NCBI GenBank assembly: GCA_003054655.1
Contig: QAYZ01000016.1
Span: forward strand, 682,001-746,000
Direction of reading: 5' to 3'
Length of the DNA stretch: 64,000 nucleotides
Source: Spartobacteria bacterium LR76
Lineage (GTDB): Bacteria > Verrucomicrobiota > Verrucomicrobiia > Chthoniobacterales > Terrimicrobiaceae
In this document: positions 7,130-17,126 of the stretch, one piece after another
How the letters are laid out: each line of letters starts with the position of its first letter
Numbering within the stretch: the stretch's first letter is position 1
Translations under genes and position numbers: made by a program
The notes under the pieces: generated by a model
Told to the model about the DNA's origin: nothing
Database searches by the model: none
The model's input: only the letters and a program-made list of their open reading frames with translations

Positions 7130-9142
7130 ATGTCATCAAAAGCGATTAGTGGCAGGCCGGGAGGCGGCAAATCTTATTACGCGGTTAAGCTTGTTTTACG
7201 TGCTCTTGAACGGACTGACGGCCCTGTTGTTACCAACCTGCCGTTACGTCTCGAAAATATCGTCAACTATTTCCTCAAGCGAGGCATGGACGTTGCTGTT
7301 TTTGATCGCGTTCAGCTTCTTACTGACGATCAAGTTCCGGAGTTCTGGAGGTATCGCGGTAACGGTGTTGAGCCTCTGCCGAGGGTCACAAATGACGACT
7401 ACAAGCGAGGTGTCAGGCCTGATTTCGATTCCGTTCAGCCCGGCGGGGTTACGTATTTTATCGACGAATGCCATGATTTCCTGAATTCGCGGAACTGGCA
7501 GACTACAGGTAACGCAGTTCTCTACTACATTTCGAAGCATCGGCACCTTGGCGATGACGTCTACTGGATCACGCAATCTATCAAAAACGTCGATAGTCAA
7601 TTCCGTTCCGTTACTCAGGATTACACCTACTGCCGAAACTACGCCAAAGAGAAGTTTCGAGGCTTTACGAAAGGAAAGTATTTCACCGCGACAACCTACC
7701 TCGAGCCCGTAGGAGCTGGACCGAACAAGCCCGATCCGCAGGAATCTGAAAAGTACCAGATGGAGCCGGATATAGGCGCTTGCTACTACACCTCAAAGCA
7801 GAAATTGGCTGCTGATACTGGCGAGGTGCAACGAGGCCTTTCCATCAAGTGGGTTTTCGCTGGCATTGCTGTCCTGGTTGTTCTCATTTCGCTTGCTCTT
7901 TGGCTTGGTCCGAAACTTGCCGTTGAGCATTTTACCAAACCCATTCGGGAGAAGGATCAGAGGAAGCAAGAGCTTCGGGACAAGCTCGTTTCTGGCGATG
8001 CCGGCAGGGTCGGTAATGCCAGCAAGAACGCGGAGATTAACGCCGGCGCTCCTTTGTCTACTCCTGATCTCGCGTTGCCTGTTCACGTCGTTGGTGTCCC
8101 ACTCCGTTTTTCTCCTGCCTCGGCTGTTCTTGAGAAACTCGGCCCGGATCGCAACAGCCTCCTTCCGCAGGGAACGATTTCCCCCAGCCCGGACGGCTCC
8201 GCGCTGGTTATCAGCGGTACAGATCTCCAGAGAGTTCTGTCCGTCGCCGAGGTTCTACGGCAACTGGATTTGCGGTGCGCCGTCGTCACGATTCATTGTG
8301 TGGTAGGCCGCCGGGTCAAGGCATCGGCAAACGATGTCGGATTGTTCACGTGGCTTGAAAGCATCGCTCAGGCCGATTCTTCGCGTGTTGGTGATCTTCT
8401 TTCCTCCCTCGCCTTCGATTTGCAGACCGGGCTGGCGACTGTGGGCGGGACTTGGACAGCGCGTGAAGCCCTTTCTGCCTTTTCGCAGTTCGTCTCTTCC
8501 GATTCCCGGTTTGACGTTCTTTCCTCGCCTACCCTGACCACTCTGGCCGGGCAGACAGCGGTTTTTTCCTCCGGTCGGGAAATTCCCGTCCCTGAAACAA
8601 CCGTCAACCTCGGCACAAGTCAGACGAGCGTTTCATTCAAGCGGGCCGAGTTCTCCTTGAAGGTTACGCCCACTATCGACGCTTCCGGCTCTGTTCGGTG
8701 CGCTGTTGAGCAGGAAAACTCCGACGTGCTCTCTGAGGTCCGTATCGAGGGAAATAACATCCCGACGTTATCAACTCAGAAGCTCCAGACGGTAATTACC
8801 CTGGGGAAAAGACAGGTCGCCTTTGTCGGTGGAATCAAGATTCGCACGGCCAAGGACGGAAACAGAGGGACCCCGTATCTTCGGAGAATTCCCATTCTCG
8901 GAATGGTCTTCGGTCGTCAGTCCTCCAGTGAAGAGGAAAGCGAGCTTTTTGTCATGTTGGCTGCGGAGATTTCACGCCCCGGGGAAGTCCCTGATAGGGC
9001 GGAACCTGCCCGCGTCGTTAACCCGCGTCGGTTGCCCGTTGCTGACACGTCAACACTTTCCGCCGTTGCCCCGGCGGGATCGGGAAAGAAACCCGCAAAC
9101 AAAGGGCCGAAAAACCAAAAACAGGAGAAGTCAAAAAAATGA
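7130..9142 (+). CDS. Zot/pI assembly ATPase fused to pIV-type secretin
   Basis: This uninterrupted 670-aa protein combines two assembly functions. Residues 1-235 are a Zot/pI-type P-loop domain, with GRPGGGKS at 8-15 and Walker B TYFIDECHDF at 108-117. A single membrane helix lies at about 240-262 (WVFAGIAVLVVLISLALWLG). A charged periplasmic linker leads to a secretin N-type domain (about 320-395). The secretin core (about 445-615) contains VLSSPTLTTLAGQTAVFSSG, the VTP segment, IPTLSTQ and TPYLRRIPILGMVFG, all hallmarks of the GspD/PilQ/pIV family. A Lys-rich tail follows. In Ff phages pI and pIV are separate inner- and outer-membrane proteins that meet in the periplasm. Here one chain could span the envelope. 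The stop overlaps the next ATG (9139). Confidence 0.88.
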   Translation: MSSKAISGRPGGGKSYYAVKLVLRALERTDGPVVTNLPLRLENIVNYFLKRGMDVAVFDRVQLLTDDQVPEFWRYRGNGVEPLPRVTNDDYKRGVRPDFDSVQPGGVTYFIDECHDFLNSRNWQTTGNAVLYYISKHRHLGDDVYWITQSIKNVDSQFRSVTQDYTYCRNYAKEKFRGFTKGKYFTATTYLEPVGAGPNKPDPQESEKYQMEPDIGACYYTSKQKLAADTGEVQRGLSIKWVFAGIAVLVVLISLALWLGPKLAVEHFTKPIREKDQRKQELRDKLVSGDAGRVGNASKNAEINAGAPLSTPDLALPVHVVGVPLRFSPASAVLEKLGPDRNSLLPQGTISPSPDGSALVISGTDLQRVLSVAEVLRQLDLRCAVVTIHCVVGRRVKASANDVGLFTWLESIAQADSSRVGDLLSSLAFDLQTGLATVGGTWTAREALSAFSQFVSSDSRFDVLSSPTLTTLAGQTAVFSSGREIPVPETTVNLGTSQTSVSFKRAEFSLKVTPTIDASGSVRCAVEQENSDVLSEVRIEGNNIPTLSTQKLQTVITLGKRQVAFVGGIKIRTAKDGNRGTPYLRRIPILGMVFGRQSSSEEESELFVMLAAEISRPGEVPDRAEPARVVNPRRLPVADTSTLSAVAPAGSGKKPANKGPKNQKQEKSKK

Positions 9143-9453
9143 AGATCAAAGCACTTGTGGTCGGAGACCAGACCACCCCCGGCAAGAAGGACCCTTCGAA
9201 GCTCTACCGACGGTTAACCCTTGTCGATCAAGACGACGATATCGAGGGCCGTTTGGAATCCATGTTCCAGCTCTCCATCCCGGAGGAGACCAACGAGAGG
9301 AAGAACCTCGCGGGGGCCGTCGTCAGGGTGGCAATCAAGCGTATCGAAGAATCCGACTGGCGAGGGCTCGAGTTTCGCGGCAATGTCGTCGGCATCGACG
9401 GCGTGATGAAGTTCGAGCCGCTCAAGGCGGGGCCGGGTCCGATGAAGGGCTAG
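9139..9453 (+). CDS. Phage ssDNA-binding protein (pV-like)
   Basis: The 104-aa protein is coupled by ATGA to the assembly gene and precedes the replication initiator, the usual place for the ssDNA-binding protein that coats plus strands and switches from replication to packaging. It is rich in beta-type segments and charged residues (LYRRLTLVDQDDD, VVRVAIKRIEES, WRGLEFRGNVVGI) and has no membrane segment. Size is close to the ~87-110 aa of known pV-type proteins. I do not see diagnostic motifs, so the call rests mainly on position, length and composition. Confidence 0.6.
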   Translation: MKIKALVVGDQTTPGKKDPSKLYRRLTLVDQDDDIEGRLESMFQLSIPEETNERKNLAGAVVRVAIKRIEESDWRGLEFRGNVVGIDGVMKFEPLKAGPGPMKG

Positions 9454-9457
9454 TCTC

Positions 9458-10402
9458 ATGGCGCACGCTCACGCAACCATAGCGGACAGCGGCGAAGCCG
9501 CGGCCGCTGTGGTGCGTGGGCTTGTCAATCATTCCATATTGTCACAGGACATGCCCGTTTGCGGGTTGTCCGTTTTCCGCCGGGACTGCAAAGTAGCGAA
9601 GCGAATGCAGCCCGGCATTATTGTTGGGAAATTTGGCACGGGCGGTCGCCGTGGTGTCATTCCGGGTTTTTCGGCAAAGGCTCGATATCGCTTTTTACAT
9701 GTGGTCAAAAACTGTGACGTTGATTTCAAGAGCATGCTGACACTCACCTATCCGGCGGATTTCCCTAGCGATGGGCAGACTGTGAAGCGCAAGCATTGGC
9801 GAGTTTTTAGCCAATGGCTTACGCGTCGTTTCCCTGGTATTCGCGGTTGTTGGTTCCTTGAATTTCAAAAGCGTGGTGCACCTCATTTTCACGTTCTGTT
9901 GTCGTTTGATCTGTCGGCTTATCCGATTCTTGAGCGCAGGCGTACGCGGCAGAAAGGCGGTGAAAAGTGGAGCAAGATTTATCGGACTGTCGATCTACTT
10001 GAACGTGAGGTTGCCCAACGTTGGTACGAAATAGTCAATTCTGGAGATATCAAGCATCTTCGAGCTGGTGTTGCTTGGGAAGTGATCGAGGAAAGCGAGG
10101 GCGCATTGCGCTACGCTGCCTGTCATGCATCAAAGCCTCATCAGAAGAAAGTGCCAGAGGGCTATCTGAATGTGGGTAAATTTTGGGGCTACGTTGGCGA
10201 CGTCAAAGTTGAGGAGGTCGCACGAGTCGAGATGAATGCAGAGACAATTTTCGAGCGCCTTGGTTGCGACGGGATGAGCCGCAAGGGGCGAGTGAAAAAG
10301 TACCTCTGGGACGCCGCAGAAAAATTCTCTCCAGAGGTCTTTGCTGATCGTGATCGCCGATTGAAGCAGGCTGACTTTCTAGGCGTTTTACCGGAATCTT
10401 AA
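9458..10402 (+). CDS. Rolling-circle replication initiator (HUH endonuclease)
   Basis: The 314-aa protein shows the order of motifs of HUH Rep proteins. Motif I is LTLTYPA near residues 94-100. The metal-binding HUH motif is PHFHV (His143, His145). A tyrosine-containing motif, LRYAACHASK, has Tyr219 as the candidate nucleophile. Such enzymes nick the plus-strand origin of filamentous phages and plasmids and restart rolling-circle synthesis. The gene lies 4 nt after the ssDNA-binding gene. The stop overlaps by 2 bp the stop of a convergent gene. The nick site probably lies in one of the hairpin regions near 2.8 or 3.9 kb, which is inference. Confidence 0.85.
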   Translation: MAHAHATIADSGEAAAAVVRGLVNHSILSQDMPVCGLSVFRRDCKVAKRMQPGIIVGKFGTGGRRGVIPGFSAKARYRFLHVVKNCDVDFKSMLTLTYPADFPSDGQTVKRKHWRVFSQWLTRRFPGIRGCWFLEFQKRGAPHFHVLLSFDLSAYPILERRRTRQKGGEKWSKIYRTVDLLEREVAQRWYEIVNSGDIKHLRAGVAWEVIEESEGALRYAACHASKPHQKKVPEGYLNVGKFWGYVGDVKVEEVARVEMNAETIFERLGCDGMSRKGRVKKYLWDAAEKFSPEVFADRDRRLKQADFLGVLPES

Positions 10403-10953
10403 AATTGCGGTACAGGTTTTGGTGTCGGTTTAGGTTCTATTGCTTGTGCTTCCGGTGTTTCGATGGTCAGCATCGTTCTCTGCAGCGCGATTTCCGCAGT
10501 ATTCCCGTTCGAGCATTTTAGCCTTTTTGCATGCATGGCTCCTGCCATGAACTCCTCCGCGGCTTTTGCTAATCCTGTATTTGGAGATTTCGGATTCTCG
10601 TAAGGTAGCGCCGCCCAGGTGCATCCCGGTTGCGTATTCGCTTTCAGGATTGCCGCAACCTCTTCCTCTTTCATGATTACTGACCCTTTGCGTTTTGCGA
10701 AGGTCAGCTTCACCGCTGGTCCATTGAATTCAAGGAAGTGTACCCGTATCTTCCAGTCATCGTAAAAATACGTTTTGGTGTAACCTGTGGGAAGTAAGGG
10801 GGTCTTTTTGTTCTCGTTCCTTTCCCAAGATCCTGTTTGCGGCGTTCCATATCTGGCGGTGCATTCGCCTTCATTTTCTCCAATTCGGGCGACAGCCTGA
10901 GAGCAAAGGGAAATCGAAGCGACTATTGATAAAAGAAAGGGAATTTTCCTCAT
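10399..10953 (-). CDS. Secreted protein of unknown function, possible phage-carried cargo
   Basis: The 184-aa protein starts with a signal peptide (MRKIPFLLSIVASISLCSQAVA) and ends with a Pro/Lys-rich tail (PKPTPKPVPQF). It contains four cysteines and no domain I recognise. It is the only gene on the minus strand in the first 11 kb, and its stop overlaps that of the replication gene. Base composition resembles the phage rather than the chromosomal genes to the right. A gene carried beside phage replication genes in the opposite direction is typical of cargo acting on the host envelope, for example superinfection exclusion, but nothing here demonstrates this. Confidence 0.6.
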   Translation of the reverse strand: MRKIPFLLSIVASISLCSQAVARIGENEGECTARYGTPQTGSWERNENKKTPLLPTGYTKTYFYDDWKIRVHFLEFNGPAVKLTFAKRKGSVIMKEEEVAAILKANTQPGCTWAALPYENPKSPNTGLAKAAEEFMAGAMHAKRLKCSNGNTAEIALQRTMLTIETPEAQAIEPKPTPKPVPQF

Positions 10954-11172
10954 GCAATGTTGCGCTCATTTCTAAAGAAAGATTCCGTCGAGGGCAACCA
11001 AGGAAACCGTGAACTTATTCAGTTATTGCTTCGCCTCGAAAAAAAAGCAAAAAAAGCTCTTGTAAGGTATATGTCATATATAGTTGAGAATAAGAACCTG
11101 GTCGAGGAGATTGCCTTTCGAACTTGTCCGCTTTCCCGGGTCGCCGATTCCCTCTAGCCTCTGGGTTCCGGC

Positions 11173-12024
11173 ATGCATGTGATTCTTGATGATACTTTGG
11201 ACCGTTGGATTCGGGAGACTGTGCCGGGCGGCGACCTGACCTGCCGGACGCTCGGACTCGATCAGCAACCTGGAGTGGCAACCTTTACGGCCCGTGAGGA
11301 GACCGTGCTATGCGGTTCGGAGGAAGTCGCGAGAGTCTTTGAGAAATGCGGAGCGAAGGCACGGATTCACCTGACGTCCGGACAACTGGCCCAACCCGAA
11401 GACATTCTGGTAACGGCGGAAGGTCCGGTCGGTGCGCTGCATATCGCCTGGAAGGTCTCCATCAACATTCTGGAATACGGCTCTGGGATTGCAACCCGTA
11501 CCCGGCGCTTGATCGCGACCGCACACCGTGGATCTGCCAGGGTTCGCATCGCGGCGACCTGCAAGACAGTTCCGGGTACTCGCGAGTTGAGCGCCAAGGC
11601 GGTATGGTCCAGCGGAGGCATGTTGCACCGTCTCGGCCTTTCGGAGACAATCCTGGTTTTCGACCACCACACGGCTTTCTTCCCTTCGTTCGAAGATCTG
11701 CTCCTGAGGGTTCCCGATTGGAAAAGTCGAGCTTGCGAGCGAAAGTTCATCGTCGAGGCGGCGTCCCTCGACCAGGCCGAGGCGCTTGCTGCCGCCGGAG
11801 TCGATGGCATCCAGTTTGATAAGCTGTCGGCTGACGAGTTGGCTCGCAATGTGCAACGATTGCGGGTATTGCGGCCAGGCATCCTGCTCATAGCCGCCGG
11901 TGGCGTGACGGAACATAACGCGGCCGAGTTAGCAGCTACAGGCGTGGATGTGCTGGCGACTTCGGCGGTCTACTTCGGCAAACCGGCGGATATCTCGGCG
12001 TCCATCCTTCCTCTACAGCCCTGA
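11173..12024 (+). CDS. modD: ModD, quinolinate phosphoribosyltransferase-like protein
   Basis: The 283-aa protein belongs to the nicotinate-nucleotide pyrophosphorylase fold and matches the ModD branch, with PGGDLTCRTLGL at the N-terminus, YGSGIATRTR, TCKTVPGTRELSAKA and HRLGLSETILVFDHH. NadC proteins have a different sequence after the KT-x-PG motif. ModD is usually linked to molybdenum transport or cofactor loci, but its reaction is not well established. Here it stands next to no mod transporter, although a FecCD-type importer of unknown metal lies 8 kb downstream. It is the first chromosomal gene after the phage element. Confidence 0.8.
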   Translation: MHVILDDTLDRWIRETVPGGDLTCRTLGLDQQPGVATFTAREETVLCGSEEVARVFEKCGAKARIHLTSGQLAQPEDILVTAEGPVGALHIAWKVSINILEYGSGIATRTRRLIATAHRGSARVRIAATCKTVPGTRELSAKAVWSSGGMLHRLGLSETILVFDHHTAFFPSFEDLLLRVPDWKSRACERKFIVEAASLDQAEALAAAGVDGIQFDKLSADELARNVQRLRVLRPGILLIAAGGVTEHNAAELAATGVDVLATSAVYFGKPADISASILPLQP

Positions 12025-12117
12025 AGGTACTGCAGCAGGAAACAACACACACCCTGTCGGCGGAATTACCATATCCGATCTGAAGCAGGCCGCTCAGCCC
12101 AGCCTCCCCTGCCCGAG

Positions 12118-14027
<1,910 letters not shown>

Positions 14028-14054
14028 ATATCGTGATCAACACCCATCCCTCCT

Positions 14055-14588
14055 ATGATACGCTCCTTTCTCGCTTCCGCATCCGTTCTCTGCCTTTTCG
14101 CTGCCGCTCCCCTCGCCTCGGCCGAGTCAAAATTCATCGACTTCGCCTCACTGGAGGCCTCTGCTCTCAAGGTGGAAAATGGCGCCACTGCCACCCTCGA
14201 GGACATGAATGGCTCAAAGGTGATCCAGCTCGCATTTCCTGCCAGCAAGAGCTACCCAGGTTTTGAAATTGCCGCGCCGAATGGGGAATGGAACCTCAGC
14301 AGCTCCTCAGGAGTCACCGCCGAAGTCACCAATACCAGTTCTGCAAAAATCGGCGTCTCGCTCCGGGTGGAGAATGCCGGAGATTGGAAACAATCGCCCT
14401 GGAATTCCAACGTAACGTGGCTGGCACCGGGTGCAACCGGCAGAGTGACTGTGAAATTCGGAGAATCCTTTGGCAACCCCGGGTTCGCTCTCGATCCGGC
14501 GGCTGTGACCAAGATCAAGGTGTTTGTCAATGCGCCGTCTGCCGACGGAGCCGTGACCATCAATACGATCGAAGGCTTCGACGGTTAA
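14055..14588 (+). CDS. Secreted beta-sandwich (carbohydrate-binding-like) protein
   Basis: The 177-aa protein has a signal peptide (MIRSFLASASVLCLFAAAPLASA) and a single small domain rich in beta strands and Trp/Asn/Ser. Its pattern (DMNGSKVIQLAFPAS, NTSSAKIGVSLRVENAGDW, PGATGRVTVKFG) resembles the beta-sandwich modules that accompany agarases and other glycanases. There is no catalytic domain, so it would bind rather than cleave polysaccharide. It is followed 15 nt later by a sugar transporter and faces a GH1-AraC regulator, suggesting a small glycan-uptake cluster. The family assignment is by general appearance only. Confidence 0.5.
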   Translation: MIRSFLASASVLCLFAAAPLASAESKFIDFASLEASALKVENGATATLEDMNGSKVIQLAFPASKSYPGFEIAAPNGEWNLSSSSGVTAEVTNTSSAKIGVSLRVENAGDWKQSPWNSNVTWLAPGATGRVTVKFGESFGNPGFALDPAAVTKIKVFVNAPSADGAVTINTIEGFDG

Positions 14589-14603
14589 GGTTTTCAGCTC
14601 ACA

Positions 14604-16055
14604 ATGAGCGGATCGACCATTCCCGCGGCGGCTCCGGTCGCTGCGGAGAGTGCCTCACGCATGCGCGTGGGAACCTTGAGCTATACCCGGGCGGGCCTGA
14701 TCACCCTCTTTGTCTATCTGCTGTGGGGCGACTTTTGCTTCACGCTCATGGAGACGGTGGTGCCGAGCATCATGCCGCTCAAGTTTCACGCGATCGGCGC
14801 GCCGAACTGGGTGCTGGGCCTCGTGCTCACCACCATCCCCAACCTGATGAACACGGTGATCAACCCGTTCATCAGCTTCCGCAGCGACCGCCTGCGGAGC
14901 CGCTGGGGACGGCGTATTCCCTTCCTCATGGGGGCAACACCCTTCCTCGTGGTCTTCCTCACTCTGCTCGGCTACTCGGAGCAAATCGCCAGGTGGATCT
15001 ACGCTTCGCTGCTGGGGAGCCAGGGTTCGCAGCTCACCGTAACGCTCTTCGTGATCGGCGCGTTCATGGTCTGTTTCCAGTTCTTCAATCTCTTCGTCAC
15101 ATCGGTCTACTATTACCTCTTCAACGACGTCGTGCCGGAGGCCTTTCTGGCTCGTTTCATGGCCTTGTTCCGGATGGTCGGCACGGCGGCGGGAGCGCTT
15201 TTCAATGCCTTCGTATTTCGCTACGCCGAGTCACACACCGGGCAGATCTTTCTCATCTCCGGCATCCTCTATCTCGTGGCCTTCAGCGTCATGTGCTGGC
15301 GGGTCAAGGAGGGGGAGTATCCTCCCCCGCCCCCGTTACAGGGAGATAAACAGAGTGGCTTCAAGGCGAATCTCCGCACGTATGCGGTCGAGTGCTTCTC
15401 GCACAGATTTTACTGGTACTTCTTCCTGGCCAACATGTCGTTTGCCATGACCTGGGTGAGCGGCACCTACGCCGTCCTGACAGCGACGAACATCATCAAG
15501 ATCAGCCTGGAGACCTTTGGACAAGTGGCGGGTGCGTGCGGCATTGTGAGCCTGGTTTTGCTTTATCCCGCCGGAGCCATTGCCGACAGATTCCATCCCT
15601 TGCGGGTGCTGCTGATTTCCACGGTTTTGCAGATGTGTGTCGCCCCTCTCTCGATCACCTTTCTCTTTACGCGAGGGATGATTCCGGACTCCATGGTGCT
15701 CGGAATCTACATCGGCCTGAGTGCGATCAGCCTGCCCATCGTCACCCTGCACTCCGCCTCGGAGCTGCCGATGTTCATGAAACTCCTCCCCCGGGAGCGG
15801 TATGGGCAGTTTTGCTCCGCCAATGCTTTGATCCGGTCTCTCGGCCTGATGGTGGGAGGACTGGCCTGCGGCATGTTTCTCGATGCGGTCAAAATTTTCG
15901 GCGCGACGCCGGACCAGTGCTACCGGTTTGTCCCTGTCTGGAATCTCACCTGGCTGATATCCTCCGCCGTGTTCTACGGATTGCTTTACCGGGAGTGGAA
16001 GGTTCTCGGCGGAAACTCCGGCACATACGTACCGCCCGAAGCCAGCAGGGCTTGA
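14604..16055 (+). CDS. MFS/GPH-type sugar transporter
   Basis: The 483-aa protein has about twelve hydrophobic segments and the loop FRSDRLRSRWGRRIPF, the conserved cytoplasmic loop between helices 2 and 3 of glycoside-pentoside-hexuronide and related major-facilitator symporters. Such proteins import mono- or oligosaccharides with H+ or Na+. Placement directly after a secreted carbohydrate-binding-like protein and opposite a GH1-AraC regulator suggests a beta-glucoside or related glycoside as substrate, which is inference. The start ATG 14604 follows the previous stop by 15 nt, so the two are probably cotranscribed. Confidence 0.8.
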   Translation: MSGSTIPAAAPVAAESASRMRVGTLSYTRAGLITLFVYLLWGDFCFTLMETVVPSIMPLKFHAIGAPNWVLGLVLTTIPNLMNTVINPFISFRSDRLRSRWGRRIPFLMGATPFLVVFLTLLGYSEQIARWIYASLLGSQGSQLTVTLFVIGAFMVCFQFFNLFVTSVYYYLFNDVVPEAFLARFMALFRMVGTAAGALFNAFVFRYAESHTGQIFLISGILYLVAFSVMCWRVKEGEYPPPPPLQGDKQSGFKANLRTYAVECFSHRFYWYFFLANMSFAMTWVSGTYAVLTATNIIKISLETFGQVAGACGIVSLVLLYPAGAIADRFHPLRVLLISTVLQMCVAPLSITFLFTRGMIPDSMVLGIYIGLSAISLPIVTLHSASELPMFMKLLPRERYGQFCSANALIRSLGLMVGGLACGMFLDAVKIFGATPDQCYRFVPVWNLTWLISSAVFYGLLYREWKVLGGNSGTYVPPEASRA

Positions 16056-16129
16056 GCGGACTGCAAGTAGACGGGCGGCATCGATTTTGATTCGCCAGCG
16101 CCGCCTGACGGTCCAACATTCCCTGCGTT

Positions 16130-16810
16130 ATGCATGTGGTCGTCATCAGCGGTGCGGGAATGAGCGCGGAAAGCGGTTTGCGGACGTTTCGGGACAATGA
16201 CGGACTCTGGGAGGACTACCGGGTCGAGGATGTCGCCACCCCCGAGGCCTGGCTGCGAGACCGGGCGCTGGTTCTTCGCTTCTACAATGAGCGGCGCAAG
16301 GCGCTGATGGATGCAAAGCCCAATGAAGGCCACCGCATTATCGCCGGATGGGAACGTGCCGCCAGAGTCTCGATCATCACGCAAAACGTGGACAACCTGC
16401 ATGAGGCGGCAGGTTCCTCCACTGTCCTCCACCTCCATGGCGAACTGACCAAGGCTCGGTCCACCATCGATCCCACTCTCGTGTATGAGATCGATGGCTG
16501 GGAGATCAAAGAGGGTGATGTTTGTGAAAAAGGCTCCCAGCTTCGCCCGCACATCGTCTGGTTTGGCGAAATGGTGGATGCCATTCCTGCCGCCGAGCAA
16601 GTTGCCTCGGTCGCCGATGCCATCGTTGTCGTCGGTACGTCGCTCCAGGTTTATCCTGCGGCCGGTCTGGCCTGGTGCGCGCCCAAGACCGCGCGCCACA
16701 TCCTGATCGATCCGAATCCGCCGGTCGTTCCGAAGTTTGAGGTGATCAAAGCCGGAGCCTCGGAGGGGCTGGCGAAGGCGAGCGAACTGCTTGGGCTGCC
16801 GCTTCCATGA
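16130..16810 (+). CDS. Sirtuin-type NAD-dependent protein deacylase
   Basis: The 226-aa protein contains the sirtuin NAD-binding motif VVISGAGMSAESGLRTFRD at the N-terminus, TQNVDNLHEAAG, and the catalytic histidine in HLHGEL (His103). It removes acyl groups from lysines using NAD+. The usual four zinc-binding cysteines are missing: the region after the catalytic His has only one Cys (DVCEKG). It therefore belongs to a zinc-less bacterial branch or has lost the structural site. Length is slightly below CobB. Neighbours do not suggest a specific substrate. Confidence 0.85.
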   Translation: MHVVVISGAGMSAESGLRTFRDNDGLWEDYRVEDVATPEAWLRDRALVLRFYNERRKALMDAKPNEGHRIIAGWERAARVSIITQNVDNLHEAAGSSTVLHLHGELTKARSTIDPTLVYEIDGWEIKEGDVCEKGSQLRPHIVWFGEMVDAIPAAEQVASVADAIVVVGTSLQVYPAAGLAWCAPKTARHILIDPNPPVVPKFEVIKAGASEGLAKASELLGLPLP

Positions 16811-17126
16811 CGGATCGGCCGGAAAGCACTGGCGGCTGTTTAAAATACAACACCGCTGGATACTAATTGCCCACACAGGAGAGGCAGTAACCAGACAAGC
16901 TCAGGAAGCTCTGCATGCCTTGGCGTCAAGTTTCGGTGACATTGTCATTTTTATTTTACTTTTGGCACATATCGTGCTTGTCATTTAGGCGTTCCAATTA
17001 ACCGGAACATCGCCTTGGGTGCAGGGGCATCTTCCTCTTCGGGAAGGTAGCGGCCCTGTCTTGGCTCAGAGCCGCATGGGGCGTCCATACAGGACGCTCG
17101 GTGCTGCACAACCAAACTGATGACCC
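16811..17126 (+). promoter_or_regulatory. 316-bp leader with candidate sigma-54 promoter and hairpins
   Basis: TGGCACATATCGTGCT at 16963-16978 matches the RpoN -24/-12 consensus (GG and GC correctly spaced; one mismatch in the TTGC part). It lies ~150 bp before the PEP-CTERM gene. Downstream, the leader has a GCGTCC/GGACGC hairpin (17081-17097) and GC-rich inverted repeats around 17050-17075. PEP-CTERM genes are known to be controlled by the PrsK/PrsR system with sigma-54, which makes the match plausible. No gene is seen in this gap. Confidence 0.5.

Noticed and set aside
2736-11050. Direct repeat AAAAAAGCAA at about 2736 and 11041 as attachment repeats
   Set aside because: Only ten A-rich bases; expected by chance, and the transposase lies outside the left copy.
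11061-11088. Possible dif/XerCD-like attachment site (imperfect TATAT/ATATA palindrome)
   Set aside because: The arms do not match the conserved XerC/XerD half-sites well, no second copy was found at the left side, and a transposase module is present instead.
10957-11157. 66-codon Lys-rich plus-strand frame
   Set aside because: No RBS or conservation signal; lies in the AT-rich junction and ends without neighbours.
17020-17110. c-di-GMP-I riboswitch in the PEP-CTERM leader (segment AGGTAGCGG seen)
   Set aside because: Only the short 3' segment resembles the motif; the conserved first half is missing, so it is treated as ordinary hairpins.
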